Part shown: positions 11,866 to 23,879 of the stretch, one piece after another
How the letters are laid out: each line of letters starts with the position of its first letter
Position numbering within the stretch: the stretch's first letter is position 1
Source: Narthecium ossifragum
Lineage: Eukaryota; Streptophyta; Magnoliopsida; Dioscoreales; Nartheciaceae
Direction of reading: 5' to 3'
DNA: 64,000 nucleotides
Assembly: GCA_963920575.1 (NCBI GenBank)
Contig: OY986964.1
Span: 11,468,663-11,532,662 of the forward strand
Translations under genes and position numbers: made by a program
The notes under the pieces: model-generated
Seen by the model: the letters and a program-made list of their open reading frames with translations, nothing else
The model's database searches: none
What the model was told of the DNA's origin: nothing

Positions 11866-11918
11866 GAAAAGAAGATCAACCGCCCAGATCTAATCCGTGG
11901 GTGGATGCTTTCCTAGGC

Positions 11919-11926
11919 TATAAATA
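11919..11926 (+). promoter_or_regulatory. TATA-like box of the Athila LTR
   Basis: TATAAATA, within CTATAAATAG, lies after the palindrome array and before the probable transcript start of the LTR. The equivalent box is seen on the - strand in both TGATGAGTGC solo LTRs. Confidence 0.6.
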
Positions 11927-13002
11927 GTCAGTTTTTAGGGATTTTTGTGGTTTCTTCCTGGACCTTTTTGGAGAGAGCTTTCTTGTCGTTCCTTTGAACT
12001 TTTCTTTGAAGATTCTTTAGAGGAGATCCATGACGGAAGGAGTTCGTCGACTTTCACCTATGAATCGACCCCTAAAGATGAGTAGCTAAAACCCTAGTCA
12101 TAGGATTCTTATGATGTAGCTAGGGTTTCTACTATGAAGTTCTGAGATCTAGGGCTTGTATACATTATTGATTGGCTTATATGGATTGATCTTTCGTTCT
12201 TTTATATTCTTGTGTTGATTTCCTGTTGGATGTGTGGATTGTTCTCGTATGCATTTGATTCTAGAGCTTATGCTTGTTACGGCTTGGATTGGATTCATCT
12301 AGTAAGGGGACCATGCTAGTCCCATGGTATCTCAGATGAAATCTTCTTCGCGATTAGGGATTGTATAGTGATAGAACCACTATAGTAGTGCTAGAACCAT
12401 TGCGTTCTATCCTTAATCATCCATATATCCTATTTTCGTAGATTTGGCCATCAAGATACTAAACATATCTTGATTTTACACCTAAATCCATACCATTACC
12501 ATTGCATGCGATGAATTCATCCTAATCAGAGGATTCATTAGCAGTGGACGTAACTAATCATTCGGTCACTGACTTTTAGATAACTTATCGTGCCGGCAAG
12601 AAATCCTAACCAGAACTTATCGAGTGATAGGGAGAACTAGCCATTCACCTTTCAACTATTAAGACAAGCCATTCATCATGATTAATGTGCCCTTGGCTTA
12701 GAATGACCTGGTAGAACCTTAGTTATTGATTAAGAATCATGTGGTCTCTTCTCTTGTACTCATAAATCCTTTAATATAAACTTAGTTTAATATCAAACCG
12801 TAATCTTTTTCACAACGCATTGGTAGGAGACTAAGTAAGCGTTCAATCTCAATCACCTAAGTCCCTGTGGATTCGACTCAGACTCTCCGCTAACTACTAT
12901 TTTTAGTAACTAAAGTAGAGCACCGGATAATATTTGTAATTTTGGTAAGACTTGTTATGAAATGACACTTTTCAAGTTCTATCAATGGTGGCTATGCCCT
13001 AG

Positions 13003-13235
13003 ATGAAAGGGATGGGGCATCTGAGTGGATATTGCGCACTGGAGGAGGGCGATGGTGGAGGCTGGAGGAGGTTGGGGCGGGGGATGGAGTCCAGAGGAGC
13101 TAGGGCGGTGGTGGAGGCGGGGGCGTGGAGGCCGGAGGAGGGCGGGGCGAAGTCGGAGGAGGGCGGTGGTGGAGGTCGGACCGCCAGAGGAGCTAGATCG
13201 CGATGGGGGTGGGAGGGTGGGGGAAGGGGGATTTA
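13003..13235. repeat. G-rich degenerate repeat right of the Athila LTR
   Basis: The tract is built from GGAGG and GGTGGAGGCGG-like units. Both ORFs across it are compositionally biased Gly/Arg-rich shadows. It has guanine-run spacing that could form quadruplexes. The remaining sequence to 13781 shows no gene, apart from three copies of a 15-bp unit containing CGCTCATCGCCTA at about 13674-13712. Confidence 0.55.
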
Positions 13236-13781
13236 ATACGATATTGGGTTACGGGTTATTGGTAGGTCCGGGAAAGAGCAAAGCTTCGGTCTGCAAGTCA
13301 ATCTAGGCCTCCATTAATTTTTTTCCGTTAATCCTCATCGCGCCGCGACGTGATCCCCGCACCCCCGATACAACGGTTCGCGTGTGCATCGGTTGATCCT
13401 CGTCCCGATACCAAATAAACATCAGGTACTGTAGTACGACTCTCTAATTATTTGAATTGAGCATTATATATAACTGAAGAGTAAAATTAACCAGTTGGCA
13501 ATAATACCACTCTCTTTTACAATCAGACCATCAACTTGCTTATCATTCCAGATCCATAAACATGCTCCATTGATTACACTAATGTTAAAAAACTAAATAC
13601 ATGTTATTTTATTATTATTAAACCATTAAAACTAACAACCTCTGGAGTCTCCGACAAGAGGAAAACATCGTCGCATACGCTCATCGCCTACGCTCATCGC
13701 CTATGCTCATCTAATCTTTGTATGTACTCTTCCCCTTCACAAGTTGGCAATCCTAACAAGCGCGCACTAACCAATACTACG

Positions 13782-15281
13782 TCAGTGGTTGTCGGCGATG
13801 GACTGGGGCTTGGGCTCGAGGACCCAGTGCTCGCCGTGCGACCTCACCTTAAGCCGTTTCACCATCACGAACTGTTTCACCGCTCGCTTGACGCCCATGT
13901 TTTCCACCTTCGTGTGGTAGTCGTGCCCAAACATCAATCCCCCCCGGCGGAGCACCTCGAATGCCATGTTGATGTCTGCCCATGTCGAGTGGAAGTCGTG
14001 GCCGGCGTCCATCTCTACTAGGTTTGCGTACACGCCCCACTCGCACAGCGCCGCCAGTCCCGCCGTCATCATGAAAGGCAATGGCACCACCCTCTTCTCC
14101 TCCCCTGTCGTGGCCACCGCCAAGATGAACTGCCACAGCATCCACTCGTCCCCCTGCTTTGCCACCGGCAGGTGCCGCGCTAGCCTAGGCTGGCCCCAGA
14201 ACCCGAGCCAGCCACGGAAGTCATCGAGGCAAAGGATGACAGAGGCGTTCAACGAGTGGCGACGGGTGAGTGCGGCCATGTGAAGGGCGGACACACCGAG
14301 GAAGGTGCTGATCTCGATGATGATGCGGGGGCGCACAACAGTGATGACCTCCTCGAACACGGCGGTGGTGAAGCCCCAACCATGAGGGTGGCGCGTGGTC
14401 AGAAGCAGGATCCCGGACGTGGTGATGCAGGTCAAGAAACTGAACAGGCTGAGGCTGAACCAGCGAGGCATCCAAGGAGATCGGGGCGAACTCGGTTTCC
14501 ATCAGTCCGAATTAGGTCTCCGAACGACCGTGGCCGTCAGATGGCATAACTTTTGATCACGGTGTTCCATCGGGGTGGATGAGGTGTCAAATCGACCGGC
14601 TTGGCGATCTCTACAAGAGTCATTAAAGATCAAATATCTCCCCATGATCCAAGGTGTTCCGAGCCCAAATTCCTTTTTCTGACTCCCCAAAATTCAGTTT
14701 TATTAAAAACATTCCATATTTGACAGTTTTCCATAATTAGGGTTTTTTTTCCAGTTTTAGCGGTTTGTTAATAGTTTGATTGAGATTAGTTGCTATCTTT
14801 AAGTAGTTTGAGTTCATATGTAAGAAGGCCTCTCTTACTCTATAAAAGGAGATTAGGGTTTGTAATTAGAGTTTAGTTTTTGAATTAATGAGATTTGAGT
14901 AGTTTTATCCTATTGAGAATTCTGGTTTTCTCTCCCACGGAGAGGACGGTCGTCTCTCCCATCGAGAGGCCATATCTCTCACGCTCACCCTGCGCCACGT
15001 GGCCGGAGAAGGGAAGCCGGTGAAGGCCGACGAACTGTCGTAGATGCGGTCGAGGATGGTCGGCACGACCTCGTCGCTCGGAATGGGAGCGGCGCAGCGT
15101 GTTCTGAAGCGAAGGAGATGATGGAGCGGCGGCACGACCAGCGTAGGCAGTTTTGGGAGATGGGGGGAATTGGCGTTTTCTTGTAGGAGGACAAGGAGAG
15201 GACGCAGAAGGTGAAGCCGAGGGAGAAGACGACTGCGACCGCGGCGGCGGAAGCCAGCAATACCTGGTCGACGTGCTTCAT
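13782..15281 (-). pseudogene. SAM-dependent methyltransferase-like gene, frameshifted and interrupted
   Basis: The C-terminal frame (13782 to about 14397) matches a plant-specific methyltransferase-like family. It carries a motif-I-like segment RIIIEISTFLGVSALHMA, then VILCLDDFRGW and a DAGHDFHSTWADIN block near the end. Upstream on the same strand, a start codon at 15281 opens an N-terminus with a membrane segment (LLASAAAVAVVFSLGFTF). About 45 codons in, a frameshift in a C-rich run moves the reading into a second frame that continues (RFRTRCAAPIPSDEVVP) to about 14940. Some 540 bases of unrelated DNA then separate the two halves. The parts are in the right order but cannot be translated together. 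Family membership is from memory of the conserved blocks, and the substrate is unknown. Confidence 0.7.
14400..14940 (+). mobile_element. Insertion inside the methyltransferase-like gene
   Basis: This block separates the two coding halves. On the + strand it has a short arginine/serine-rich frame, then A/T-rich non-coding DNA with a TATA-like CTATAAAAGG at about 14858. That arrangement resembles the end of a retrotransposon plus part of an LTR. Borders are approximate. No target duplication or clear TG...CA ends were found, so the element type is not assigned. Confidence 0.4.
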
Positions 15282-15346
15282 GTTGTAATAACGACCGGTT
15301 TTTTTAGGTAGCAGGCAATGTAGGATTAGAAGGATCGGTTCATTTG

Positions 15347-15558
15347 GGGCCCGTTTGGCTCGCCGGAATGGGAGCGAATGGGAGTGAATCCCGAAATCCG
15401 CGGATTCCGGATTCCCGGATTCCGCCGTTTGGCTCGCCGGCGGATTCCGTTTTCGCCGTCCGCTCGTCGTGAGCGGACGCCGTCCACGGTATCCGCTCCT
15501 GCGGATACCATGGATTCCGGATCCCGGATTCCATCTGGGATCCGAGCCAAACGGACCC
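15347..15558. mobile_element. MITE, 212 bp, with 16-bp terminal inverted repeats
   Basis: The left end GGGCCCGTTTGGCTCG matches the reverse complement of the right end CGAGCCAAACGGACCC with one mismatch. The trinucleotide TTG flanks both sides (15344-15346 and 15559-15561). Ends of this type with a 3-bp duplication resemble Tourist/PIF-Harbinger MITEs. The interior is itself rich in inverted GGATTCCGG units. There is no coding capacity. Confidence 0.7.
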
Positions 15559-15837
15559 TTGAAGAAGATGGAATGAGCAGCAAAAATGGTGAAAGAGAGG
15601 TGGTGTGGTACAATAGTAGTAGCTGGGTGATATTATAGTGGTTACTGGAAAAGAAAAGGATGGGGATGATTTCAGCTTTAATTTGGAGGCCATCAGATAA
15701 AAAGGGAAGTGTATAATGGAATTCACAGAATGGTTGTTGTAAGTCATTGTCTTGAATCAAGAACAAAAGGAAGGATAAGTGTTAATGTGTTATCCTAGCT
15801 TATCAGTTTGCAGCAGCAACTCCTGCGTTGCTACCTA

Positions 15838-15858
15838 GGGGGGGGGGGGGGGGGGGGG
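15838..15858. repeat. Run of 21 guanines
   Basis: There are 21 consecutive G residues, preceded by CTACCTA and followed by TGCCAGTC. It is a likely replication or sequencing-length hotspot, and the exact length should be treated with caution. Confidence 0.9.
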
Positions 15859-16558
15859 TGCCAGTCAGTTATGGGGGAGAAGGGGCACAGCAATGGAAAA
15901 CGTGTCTGTTGCCCACCTTAGAAGCGGGAGGCCAGGGGGCAGCTGAACACCCCTCCAGGAATGTAGGGCATGCCTATATCAGACTTCATATAACCACCGG
16001 AATGTAGGCGCCTAAAGTTTCCCCTTCTAGTGGTCCTCTCTCTCATTCATATGTTTCCTCTTCTGGTTCTAGTTAATGGTCCCACCACGTCTCTCTTTGA
16101 CCGCCTAATTTTTTAAATTTTTTTCTGAATTTTAAAAACTAGCAGCTAATGTACTTATATGTTAATAATTTTGAATATCATAAGTATCTCTCAAATCTTT
16201 TCTTCTTACGTAAATATGCTAATGTAGCCCTTGTCATTTAAGAAGTTTAATATCTGATATTAGCAATTTTAAAAGAGAATATATAGAATTTGAAAATTTT
16301 CAAGAAACATTATGGTTCTTTAAGTCCATATTAGATTAGATTAGATGAGAAGACATAAGCCAGTACAAGAATGTTTAATTAAGAAGCTAAATATTTGAGA
16401 ATTATGTATCATATTTAAAACATTTAAAAACAAATACATATTTAGAAATATAAAAAAATTATATAATTGGAACTTTTAATATGTGACGTCTTTAATATAA
16501 TCTCTTTTATCCCTTTACTGGTGGTTTAGTCATGTCCACACCACTTTTGATTATATTA

Positions 16559-16790
16559 GAAAATTATTAAACTATTTTTATTCAAATGAAGTAAATAAAT
16601 GCTAATTCGTACATGCATTTATGTGGTTTTTCATTTGCACCGGAGACCACTCAAATTTTCTAATTTAATGTTGGAAAATTGTAAAATATTTTTATTCAAA
16701 TGAAAAAAATAAATGTTAATTGTTCCTGCATTTATGTAGTTGTTTATTTGCACCGGAACCATTCAAAGTTTTTAAATCAGTTCATGTTGG
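16559..16790. repeat. Direct duplication of a ~115-bp A/T-rich unit
   Basis: Two adjacent copies share TTTTTATTCAAATGAA, CATTTATGT and TTTGCACCGGA in the same order with a period of about 115 bases, diverged by substitutions and small indels. The surrounding 15860-16810 is A/T-rich and has no gene. Confidence 0.7.
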
Positions 16791-16819
16791 AAAATACTAC
16801 ATGTATTGTATAGATTAAT

Positions 16820-18840
16820 ATAGATTAATTGCAAGACACGTCCATCTTTTAATTTAATATGTTTGTCATTTATCAATTGATCAAACATTTGATGGGCTTT
16901 AGAATTAACAAATAAAAACTTTCTCATTTGCGGTTTTCTATGTTTTGACATTTTTTTGCCCTTTAATTCTTGTTCAAGCCTTGCTAACGCTTTTGCATGT
17001 ATATGGTTGACTTTTAATTAATTCGGCCCAGCACGTATCATTGTCACTTCCACAATCATTTTCTATTGATTCTATATGATTTATGTCATAATTGGGATCA
17101 TTATAATAAGTCCCTTTAGAAGAGCTTCTTATTTGTTCTACTTCATGCATCATACGCTCATATCGTACTACATGTGTAGTCAATTTGAAGATATCGACAA
17201 AATCTCTATCGTCGAACTTTTTAAAAAAAATTCAATTGACAATCCTGCAGGAGCGATTTTAACAAATTCTTTTTCGAAAAAATAGATAAAACATTTACTT
17301 CTCGCCCTTTTGAACCTTTGAAAAAACTCATCTACATTTTCTTCTAGCCGCTGTCTTAATTGAGCTAAATTGGCCATCGTTATTTCTGGTTCTGTTTTAT
17401 AAAATTGAGAATGAAATGCATATTTCATCTGCTGCCAATTTTGTACTGAATTCGATAGCAGTTTTATAAATCAAGAATAAGCTACTCCTAACAGTGAGTT
17501 TGGGAAAATTTCCACCTGAGTTTAATAAAATCACTCATTTCTCTAAAGTGCATGGAAAACTTTCCGATATGTTCAATGGTTGATGTTTCGTCCACGCCAG
17601 TAAACATAGAAAATTCTAGAACTATATAGTTTCTGATAAATGGATACATTTGGTCAATCCAATCAGGGTATGGCTTCCTAAATGTTGGTCTCGTAGCCGC
17701 CCTCCCTAGACCGATTTGTTCTTGTAGTAAATCAGCCACCATTTCACGCAAAACATTCAGCTGATCGTACGGACGGTTGTTATAAAGCTTATTAAATTGT
17801 TATTCCACTAGTGGAAAAACATTCATATGAGGCATGCCATTTGCCCAATAGGCATTCTGTTGAGGAATTTCCAACACCCTTTGGTTATTATTATTTTGAC
17901 TAAATTGGTTAAAGTTTTCATTCCTTTGAAAGTTATTATTCTGATGATTTACTGGGGCATTATTTTGCTCATTCCATGAAATGAAGCCATTAGTATTATT
18001 CCAAAGGAATTGAGCATTTGGGTTAAATGGTGGAGGGATAAAATTTTGTCTGACACCATTCTAAGGATTTTGGTTGTAGTTAGGCATTGGAATGCCATTC
18101 GTATTTGGCACTTGTCCATTAAAGTTAGGCACACATCCATTCTGAGAACTATTAGGCATTTGTCCGATCACATTTGGTCTTTGTGGATTTACATTATTTC
18201 CATTCGAGTTTCCACTAAGCACTTGATTATTAGTGTTTTATCCATTTCATCCAATTTGACTATTCTAACCATTCATATTTTGGCCAATAGGAGGGTTATT
18301 CAACAAAACATACCCATTATGTGTCTCAGGCCCAACTATAGTGTTTGGAGGAAAATTTTGATCATGCCCAGTTGGCCGGTTAAATGGGTTTGTATATATG
18401 TTGTCCGTCTTGGGTTGAAATTGTTATTGGTCTAATAACATTATTTTCATTAATCGGCCTACTAACATTACTAGCATTTGATATTGATGTTGTTATAAAA
18501 TTTTGTATAGCGTCCAAAAGAGGCCTTATAGCTAAACTTATGTGATTTGCAGGCATTTGATTATTAGCGTTTAAAGCTTTTTCAACCATTAAACGGGTAG
18601 TCTGACTAGTGATTGCCTCGTAGTCTCGACCACCTCTGGTCGATGGACATCTACGCTCCACGCTGCAGTATATAGTTCTTTCTACGAAACAAAGTGGTGG
18701 TTGTAAATTTTCATCATCACTAGCATGTTCGATGAGTGGCGCATTGTCGTGCTCAGCGTTAGCGATGTGAGTATCTAAACCAGTCCTAATTCATTCCATC
18801 CCGTCAAGTCCAATTTCCATGTAGATTTGACACAAGGTCC
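16820..18840 (-). pseudogene. Tat-lineage Ty3/gypsy gag (decayed)
   Basis: Read on the - strand from about 18800, the fragment has an N-terminal region, then an Asn/Gln-rich stretch (17880-18380), then a core with RPTFRKPYPDWID, STIEHIGKFSMHF and EITMANLAQLRQRLEE. These blocks are typical of gag in the Tat/Retand group. A later segment (KALARLEQELKGK) reaches about 16820, where the element stops without pol. Several stops and frameshifts break it. The gag product normally forms the virus-like particle that packages the element RNA. It lies directly downstream of its primer site and LTR. Confidence 0.7.
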
Positions 18841-18854
18841 CACCGAGCGTGCCA
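18836..18854 (-). other. Primer-binding site of the Tat-lineage element
   Basis: On the - strand, TTTTGGCACGCTCGGTGGGA follows the LTR end after a few bases. TGGCAC at this position is the expected complement of a tRNA 3' end and matches primer sites I recall from Tat-type elements. The tRNA identity is not assigned. Confidence 0.6.
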
Positions 18855-19672
18855 AAATGTTTTTTAAATAGTTCTACTTGGAGATTTGTTTCACAAAAAT
18901 TGGTGCTTCGACCAAGTTCACAGATGTCGTTGATGAGGTTGATCAGGGACGTAATAAGAATCAAACTCTCTCAAACTCAGTTCGTGTCGATCTGCTTGGA
19001 GATCATGACCTATCGATTCTGATGCATCTTAACTAGATAATTGGATTAGATCAAGAAGGCTGAGATAGTTATCTAAACTTATCTAAGAAAGCAGTGAAGA
19101 AAGCAATAAGATAAGTGTAGAAAGCAAATAAATCTATTTATGAAAGAAAGTAAATCTACACTAAGTCGGAGCAGGTAAATCTACTTAAGAAAGCATGTAA
19201 AGTTACCTAAACAAGTATGATAATCCTAACTGAAGAAAAGCGGATAAGCATAAACTAATAGGAAAACCAGTAAGACTAAGTTAAAGACGCAGGAAAGAAC
19301 TTAAAACATGACATTGCATTGATTAATAGCAACTTACAGGAAAACGAAAGGTTCAATACATGATTAAACACAAGAGATTCTGTGCATAGCTGGATCGGAA
19401 TAGCGAGAGATTTTCCTTAATAAGTTTACATATTTATACATACTACATATCCTAGATAATTCCCTGAAACCGCCTTGTAACCGTCCAAGTGATGCTCTAC
19501 GTCTTCCCTCTTTAATAGTTGCATGATCTATCTGGGTGATTTATAGGCTTCCACGTGTCCTAATAACTTTAACATTCTCCACTTTGTTGATGATATCAGC
19601 ATGTGAAAGATCAGTCAACATCGTTCATTGGTCAGCATTGTTCATCAGTCAACGTCTTTGATGGATTAATCA

Positions 19673-22012
19673 TGTGAGGACCTGCCCCTCTACCCCTGTG
19701 GCTCGTTGTAGACCGCAAGAGCAATTTGGTAAATTATGCCTTGTCGGTTTGTTTCACACCTGCGTGTGCACACACTGACCATGTTGGTGTTAGTGTTTGA
19801 TTAGAAAGGTTAGGTGGACCCGGGATCGAAAGATCCGGGCTTGGGCTTGAGTTTTAGCCCAAGTCTAGCTTTCTGCACCTAAAGGATCGATCTTTCTTTG
19901 CTAGAAGATTGATCTTTTAATGCCAGAAAGTCAAGGCGTGATCGTCATGAAGGATCGACCTTTCCTTAGGAAAAGATTGAGCATTCATAGGTTGGTTCGT
20001 TTATCTATAAAACGGATGTACTCCTCTTCCTTGAATCCCTTTTGAAATCCGCGTTCTTGAGCTCAGAGCCGTCGGATTTTGGAGAGATTTGGGACGATCC
20101 AAGGCTTAGCGGCGGGGATTGAAGCAGCTATTGCCTAGGTAGGGATCCTAGCTACGTTTGGTTTCCGGTTTTGTGAGTTTTGGGTTGATTGTGTTTTGTT
20201 TCGCTTAGATCTCACAACAAGTTAGTTTGTAGTATTTCCACCGGTTTTGAACTCGTGGTCCTTCGTACTACCAAATCCCAGGGTTTTGTCGGATTTGGTG
20301 GAGTTTTTCGATGGTATTTCTCGCCGGAGGTTTGCCAGAGAACCCAACAAGATTGATCTTTCTGGGAGAAAGATCGATCCTTCATTGTTGGCCATGTTGA
20401 ACCCGAGCATGATCAATCATCGGGTGAGGATGATCGATCCTCGTGCCCTGGGTAGCATGGGATTCCCTTTGTCGCGAGGAGGATCGATCTTCTTGGGAGG
20501 AAGGATCAATCATCATTGGCACGATATGGAAGGATGCTCTCTGTCGCACTGATGATCGATCTTCCTAGGAGGAAGGATCGATCATCTTTGGCTCGACAGG
20601 GAAGGAAGCTCTCTGTTACTGGGAATATCGATCCTTCCTTAGGGAAGGGATCGATCCTTTTAGGACAGAGAGGGATTTTCTTAGTTTTGCCCTCGGGGCT
20701 TTGTATGTACAGTTTCCTTATAGCCTTATATCTTGTACATACTCTTAAGCATGCTATCCCCATATTAGGGGTAGTGGTGAACCAGGAGAGTGATGACTCC
20801 TGGGATGTTTAGAATAAGCGGGCGAGTAGCCCTATTGTTTTCCATAGCCTTGCATGCTGGCGTGCGCCGAGGGCTTTTACCTGCGTGGTTTGTCTCCGTT
20901 GTTTGCGGGGCTGCTTCTCGATACAGGTTGCTGGTGGACTGTCTGGCAGTTTGTGGTGTACCACTACAACAGTCCCAGACCTTAAATAGCTGTTCACCAC
21001 CCCGGACCGGCAGTGTGCCAAACCCAGACCGTGTTATGCTATCATCACATACTGCTGCATGCATTAAATGTTTTTATGTGTATGTTCATCGCATGCATCT
21101 CTGTTGTGCATTACTTGCATGGTTAGGGCGTGAGCGATCTGTGGGTCGCCGTCTCGAGGCTGGAAGCTCGGATTTAGCCCTAGGACCGGGGTTGGGTAGT
21201 TTGGACCCGGTTTGAATTGTGGTGTCCAGTCAAATTCGATGATAGGCTTCGATGACTGGTACACCTGATGCTTGATGATTGTAGAGGTCGTGTCGGCCTC
21301 AAGTCGGATGTTGAGGTGTAGCCGGTGTCCCACTGTGTTGACCCTTGAGTAGAGGGGTTGCCTACTCAGCGGTGCCATTTCCCGCCTGCAGTGTCGTTCC
21401 CTGCTTGTGGGCCAGCAGTGTTAGTTCCTGCTTAATGAGTGTGACCTGACATGTGACCAGTTTTTCTGGAAGACCATGATCGTGGGCCTCAGGGACACGC
21501 GGTGGGGTTATGGGACCTCTGTATATACCCAGGTCTTACTTGAGGGCGACACTGTTGCGTTTCCCTCTTCCTTCTGTGTGTCGTAGTGTAGTTTCCCTAC
21601 TGAGATTAGTTGCTCACTCCTACCCGGACTGTGTTTTGCAGGTGCAGGCGTTAGCTCCTCTTTGGTGGCCCCCTACCGAGCAGTTGGTCGGCGGTGCGGC
21701 GGCGCCAGGCGGAGTTCGAGAGGTGGCGATCTTTTACTGCTTTAGCCTTTGTTAAATAGCCTCCTACGGGAGTAAATGTTGTATTTGGATCTTCCCCAAG
21801 CCTCTTCGAGGATATGTATATTAAATTCTTTTGGATTTGTAATCTTGGGTTCGATGCTGGTTAATTTATTGTTGTTTAAATTGAGGATGTTTTGGTGAAT
21901 TGTTAGGGAGACCAATAGGTTAGAGGGAACCCTCGCCAATTTTTCCGTGTTTCGTTAGGTTCTGGTTTACGTTGCCCGGCCCGGTTGGGCTTTCACGGGT
22001 CAGGGCGCGACA
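19673..22012 (+). mobile_element. Solo LTR B (TGTGAGG family), 2340 bp
   Basis: It begins TGTGAGGACCTGCCCCTC and ends CAGGGCGCGACA, flanked by the exact 5-bp duplication AATCA (19668-19672 and 22013-22017). There are no internal genes. Palindrome arrays lie both before (19878-19985) and after (20355-20660) a TATA-like box at about 20005. The right part, around 21600-21660, contains the family-typical block TGCTCACTCCTACCCGGA. It sits inside the LTR of the Tat-lineage element. Confidence 0.93.
19878..20660 (+). repeat. Two GATCGATC hairpin arrays around the LTR TATA box
   Basis: The first array (19878-19985) has diverged cores such as AAGGATCGATCTTTC and AAGGATCGACC. The TATA-like TCTATAAAAC follows at about 20004. 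The second array (20355-20660) contains near-perfect hairpins, for example GATCGATCTTCCT, a three-base loop, then AGGAAGGATCGATC. Stems therefore include both the palindromic core and a purine/pyrimidine arm. The related solo LTR at 57602-59884 keeps this two-array layout. Confidence 0.85.
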
Positions 22013-22129
22013 AATCACCTAGCTGATCACATGCTTGATTAATTAATGTCATATGTTTACCTTTCAGCACCATATGTGTACATCGGTCATTGCTTGATCT
22101 ATTCGGTCATTGTTTTATGGTAATAATAC

Positions 22130-23049
22130 ACCAAACAAAGAATAGCCCAATAATAAGCAGACTATGGATTTCGTTGGACCAAAGATATTGTTGTATTGTG
22201 TATTGACTGCACCAACAAATTCTCTATTACATGATCTATTAAAATGCAAGTATTGAAAAAATTCAAACAGTTCACAATAGATTAAAACTGAAGTAGGTTC
22301 AACAGTGCATTGAACAAACCTTCTAGGTCATGAATGTCCGCTATAATCATCATGTTCAGAAGCAAAACACTTTACTCAACGAATGCCATGAAAAGAAAAA
22401 TGAATGCAACTGATCTACTGAAAGCAAATCCCTTCAATTTACACTAAAAATAGCAAAAGCAAAGAGAGGCAACTATGAACGCAAGTAATCATCCTTAACC
22501 ACTGTCAATGAGCATCAAACCCAGGAATCTCAACAATTATACGTGATCGTCTTGATGTCCAACTATTGAGCATTATTACTTACTACTTTGATTGCATCCT
22601 TTAGGTGATCGTTTTGATGTCCCACACTGGGTTGCAAAGAGTTGTAGAAATACCAAATACAATCTCTTGTATCGAGCTTGAGCAGTGTTCAGTGGTCTGC
22701 CTGCCTTCCTTGTAACCCTTTGTTTGAACATATTGGGAACAAGACTTGTTTCTCATCTTCACAAACGTCTATGCATTCCTTGGCTAGCTGCCTTATGTAG
22801 TGTTCATTATTACTTTGTAATGCCAATGTTTGTATAAGGAAATAACAGTCAATACTGTTGGCAAATTCAAAAAATAATCACAGTCAAATGCATTGAAGTT
22901 TTTGTACCCAGCATGAGCTATGCATGAAGGAGGTTTTGTGATCGAATTCCTTTCTTTGGGATAGTATGCTCGTGTATCCATTGATCACATGTGCAGTGAA
23001 ATTGAAGTTAGCTTTCAATAGTCTCTTTTCTCTTTACTCATTGCTCTTC
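22130..23049. other. A/T-rich stretch without a recognised gene
   Basis: No domain, repeat array or element end was recognised. Only short ORFs are present. Confidence 0.5.
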
Positions 23050-23079
23050 TATCTACACCTTTCCTTTGATATCAAACCA

Positions 23080-23480
23080 TCCAGAATGAAAAAGAGAAAG
23101 GAGAATAATGCAAAACATTCATGAACATTAATGACAAAGAGAAAAGAGAATATTGCATTCCATTCATGTATATTAATGAAAAAGAGAACAGAGAAAAATC
23201 TAAACCATTCATTTATATTAATGAAAAAGAGAAAAGAGAATACTGCAATGTGAAAATTGCAAACAGAAAAGAGGATAATCCAACCCATATATGATCTCTA
23301 AATGCTCTTTGATAGGTATTCTCTTTTTACAAATAGAATAATGAAATCCAATCATGTATATTAACCAAGAGGATAAAAGCGAAAACTGCAAACATTGCAT
23401 GAGCACTAAATCCTTTTTAACAAGTATTCTCTTTTTACAAAGAGAATAATGCAATCCATTTATGTATATTAATCAAAAAG
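23080..23480. repeat. GAGAATA repeat, left block
   Basis: Units combine AAAAGAGAAAAGAGAATA with a linker resembling CATTCATGTATATTAATG, repeating at about 55 bases, plus two hairpins of the GTATTCTCTTT type near 23320 and 23420. It is the same repeat family as 25800-26700, on the other side of the decayed gene. Confidence 0.7.
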
Positions 23481-23879
23481 ATAAAACAGAACAATTCAGA
23501 TTATACATTAGCACAAAGAAATTGATTTGTTGTGGTGCTTACTGTGCTTGGTAGGTATTAGTATGCATTTCACCATGATGATGTTGTTATGTTTCACTTT
23601 GTCACGCTAGATTGTAGCGCTGCATTAGGAAATAATGTTATTTAGTAACATTTGTGAGTAACAAACCATCTACTTCATATGCAATTGAGTATGATTACTT
23701 TGTTCCTTCATTCTTCAGGATTGTTTTGATTTTTTCGTACGCTGCATCATTCAAGATCTGGCCACATTTATATGATTTCTTCAATTTCATTCTTTGTGTT
23801 TTTGGCCTCTAATGGATGTTGTAGGTGTAATCTGGATCTTTGTTATTCTGCCGCTTCTTTCCTTTAATTCCCCTCACCA

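Larger units (their letters stand above)
11460..12984 (+). mobile_element. Athila 3' LTR, 1525 bp
   Basis: It begins TGATAAGACTTGAAAA and ends TTTTCAAGTTCTATCA, which are near-perfect inverted ends. It directly follows the polypurine tract and belongs to the integrase at the left edge of the window. A second LTR of the same family lies in reverse at 41495-43077. A palindrome array (11620-11865) precedes a TATA-like box at 11919-11926. The 5' LTR of this element is outside the window, so the target duplication cannot be checked. Confidence 0.85.
18858..22129 (-). mobile_element. Tat-lineage 5' LTR split by solo LTR B
   Basis: The LTR ends at 18858 next to the primer site (TATTTAAAAAACA on its own strand). 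It runs to 19672, is interrupted by solo LTR B, and resumes at 22018. A plausible outer end (TGTATTATTACC on the - strand) is near 22129, giving about 930 bp of LTR without the nested element. The inner border is well supported and the outer border is inferred. The array-free U3 differs from the other LTR families here. Confidence 0.55.

Noticed and set aside
14471..14502. Start codon at 14471 as the true start of the methyltransferase
   Set aside because: The residues before the conserved part come from the inserted DNA. The family N-terminus lies upstream at 15281.
13966..14549. + strand frames of about 100 codons
   Set aside because: They are antisense shadows of the methyltransferase-like coding sequence and the adjoining insertion.
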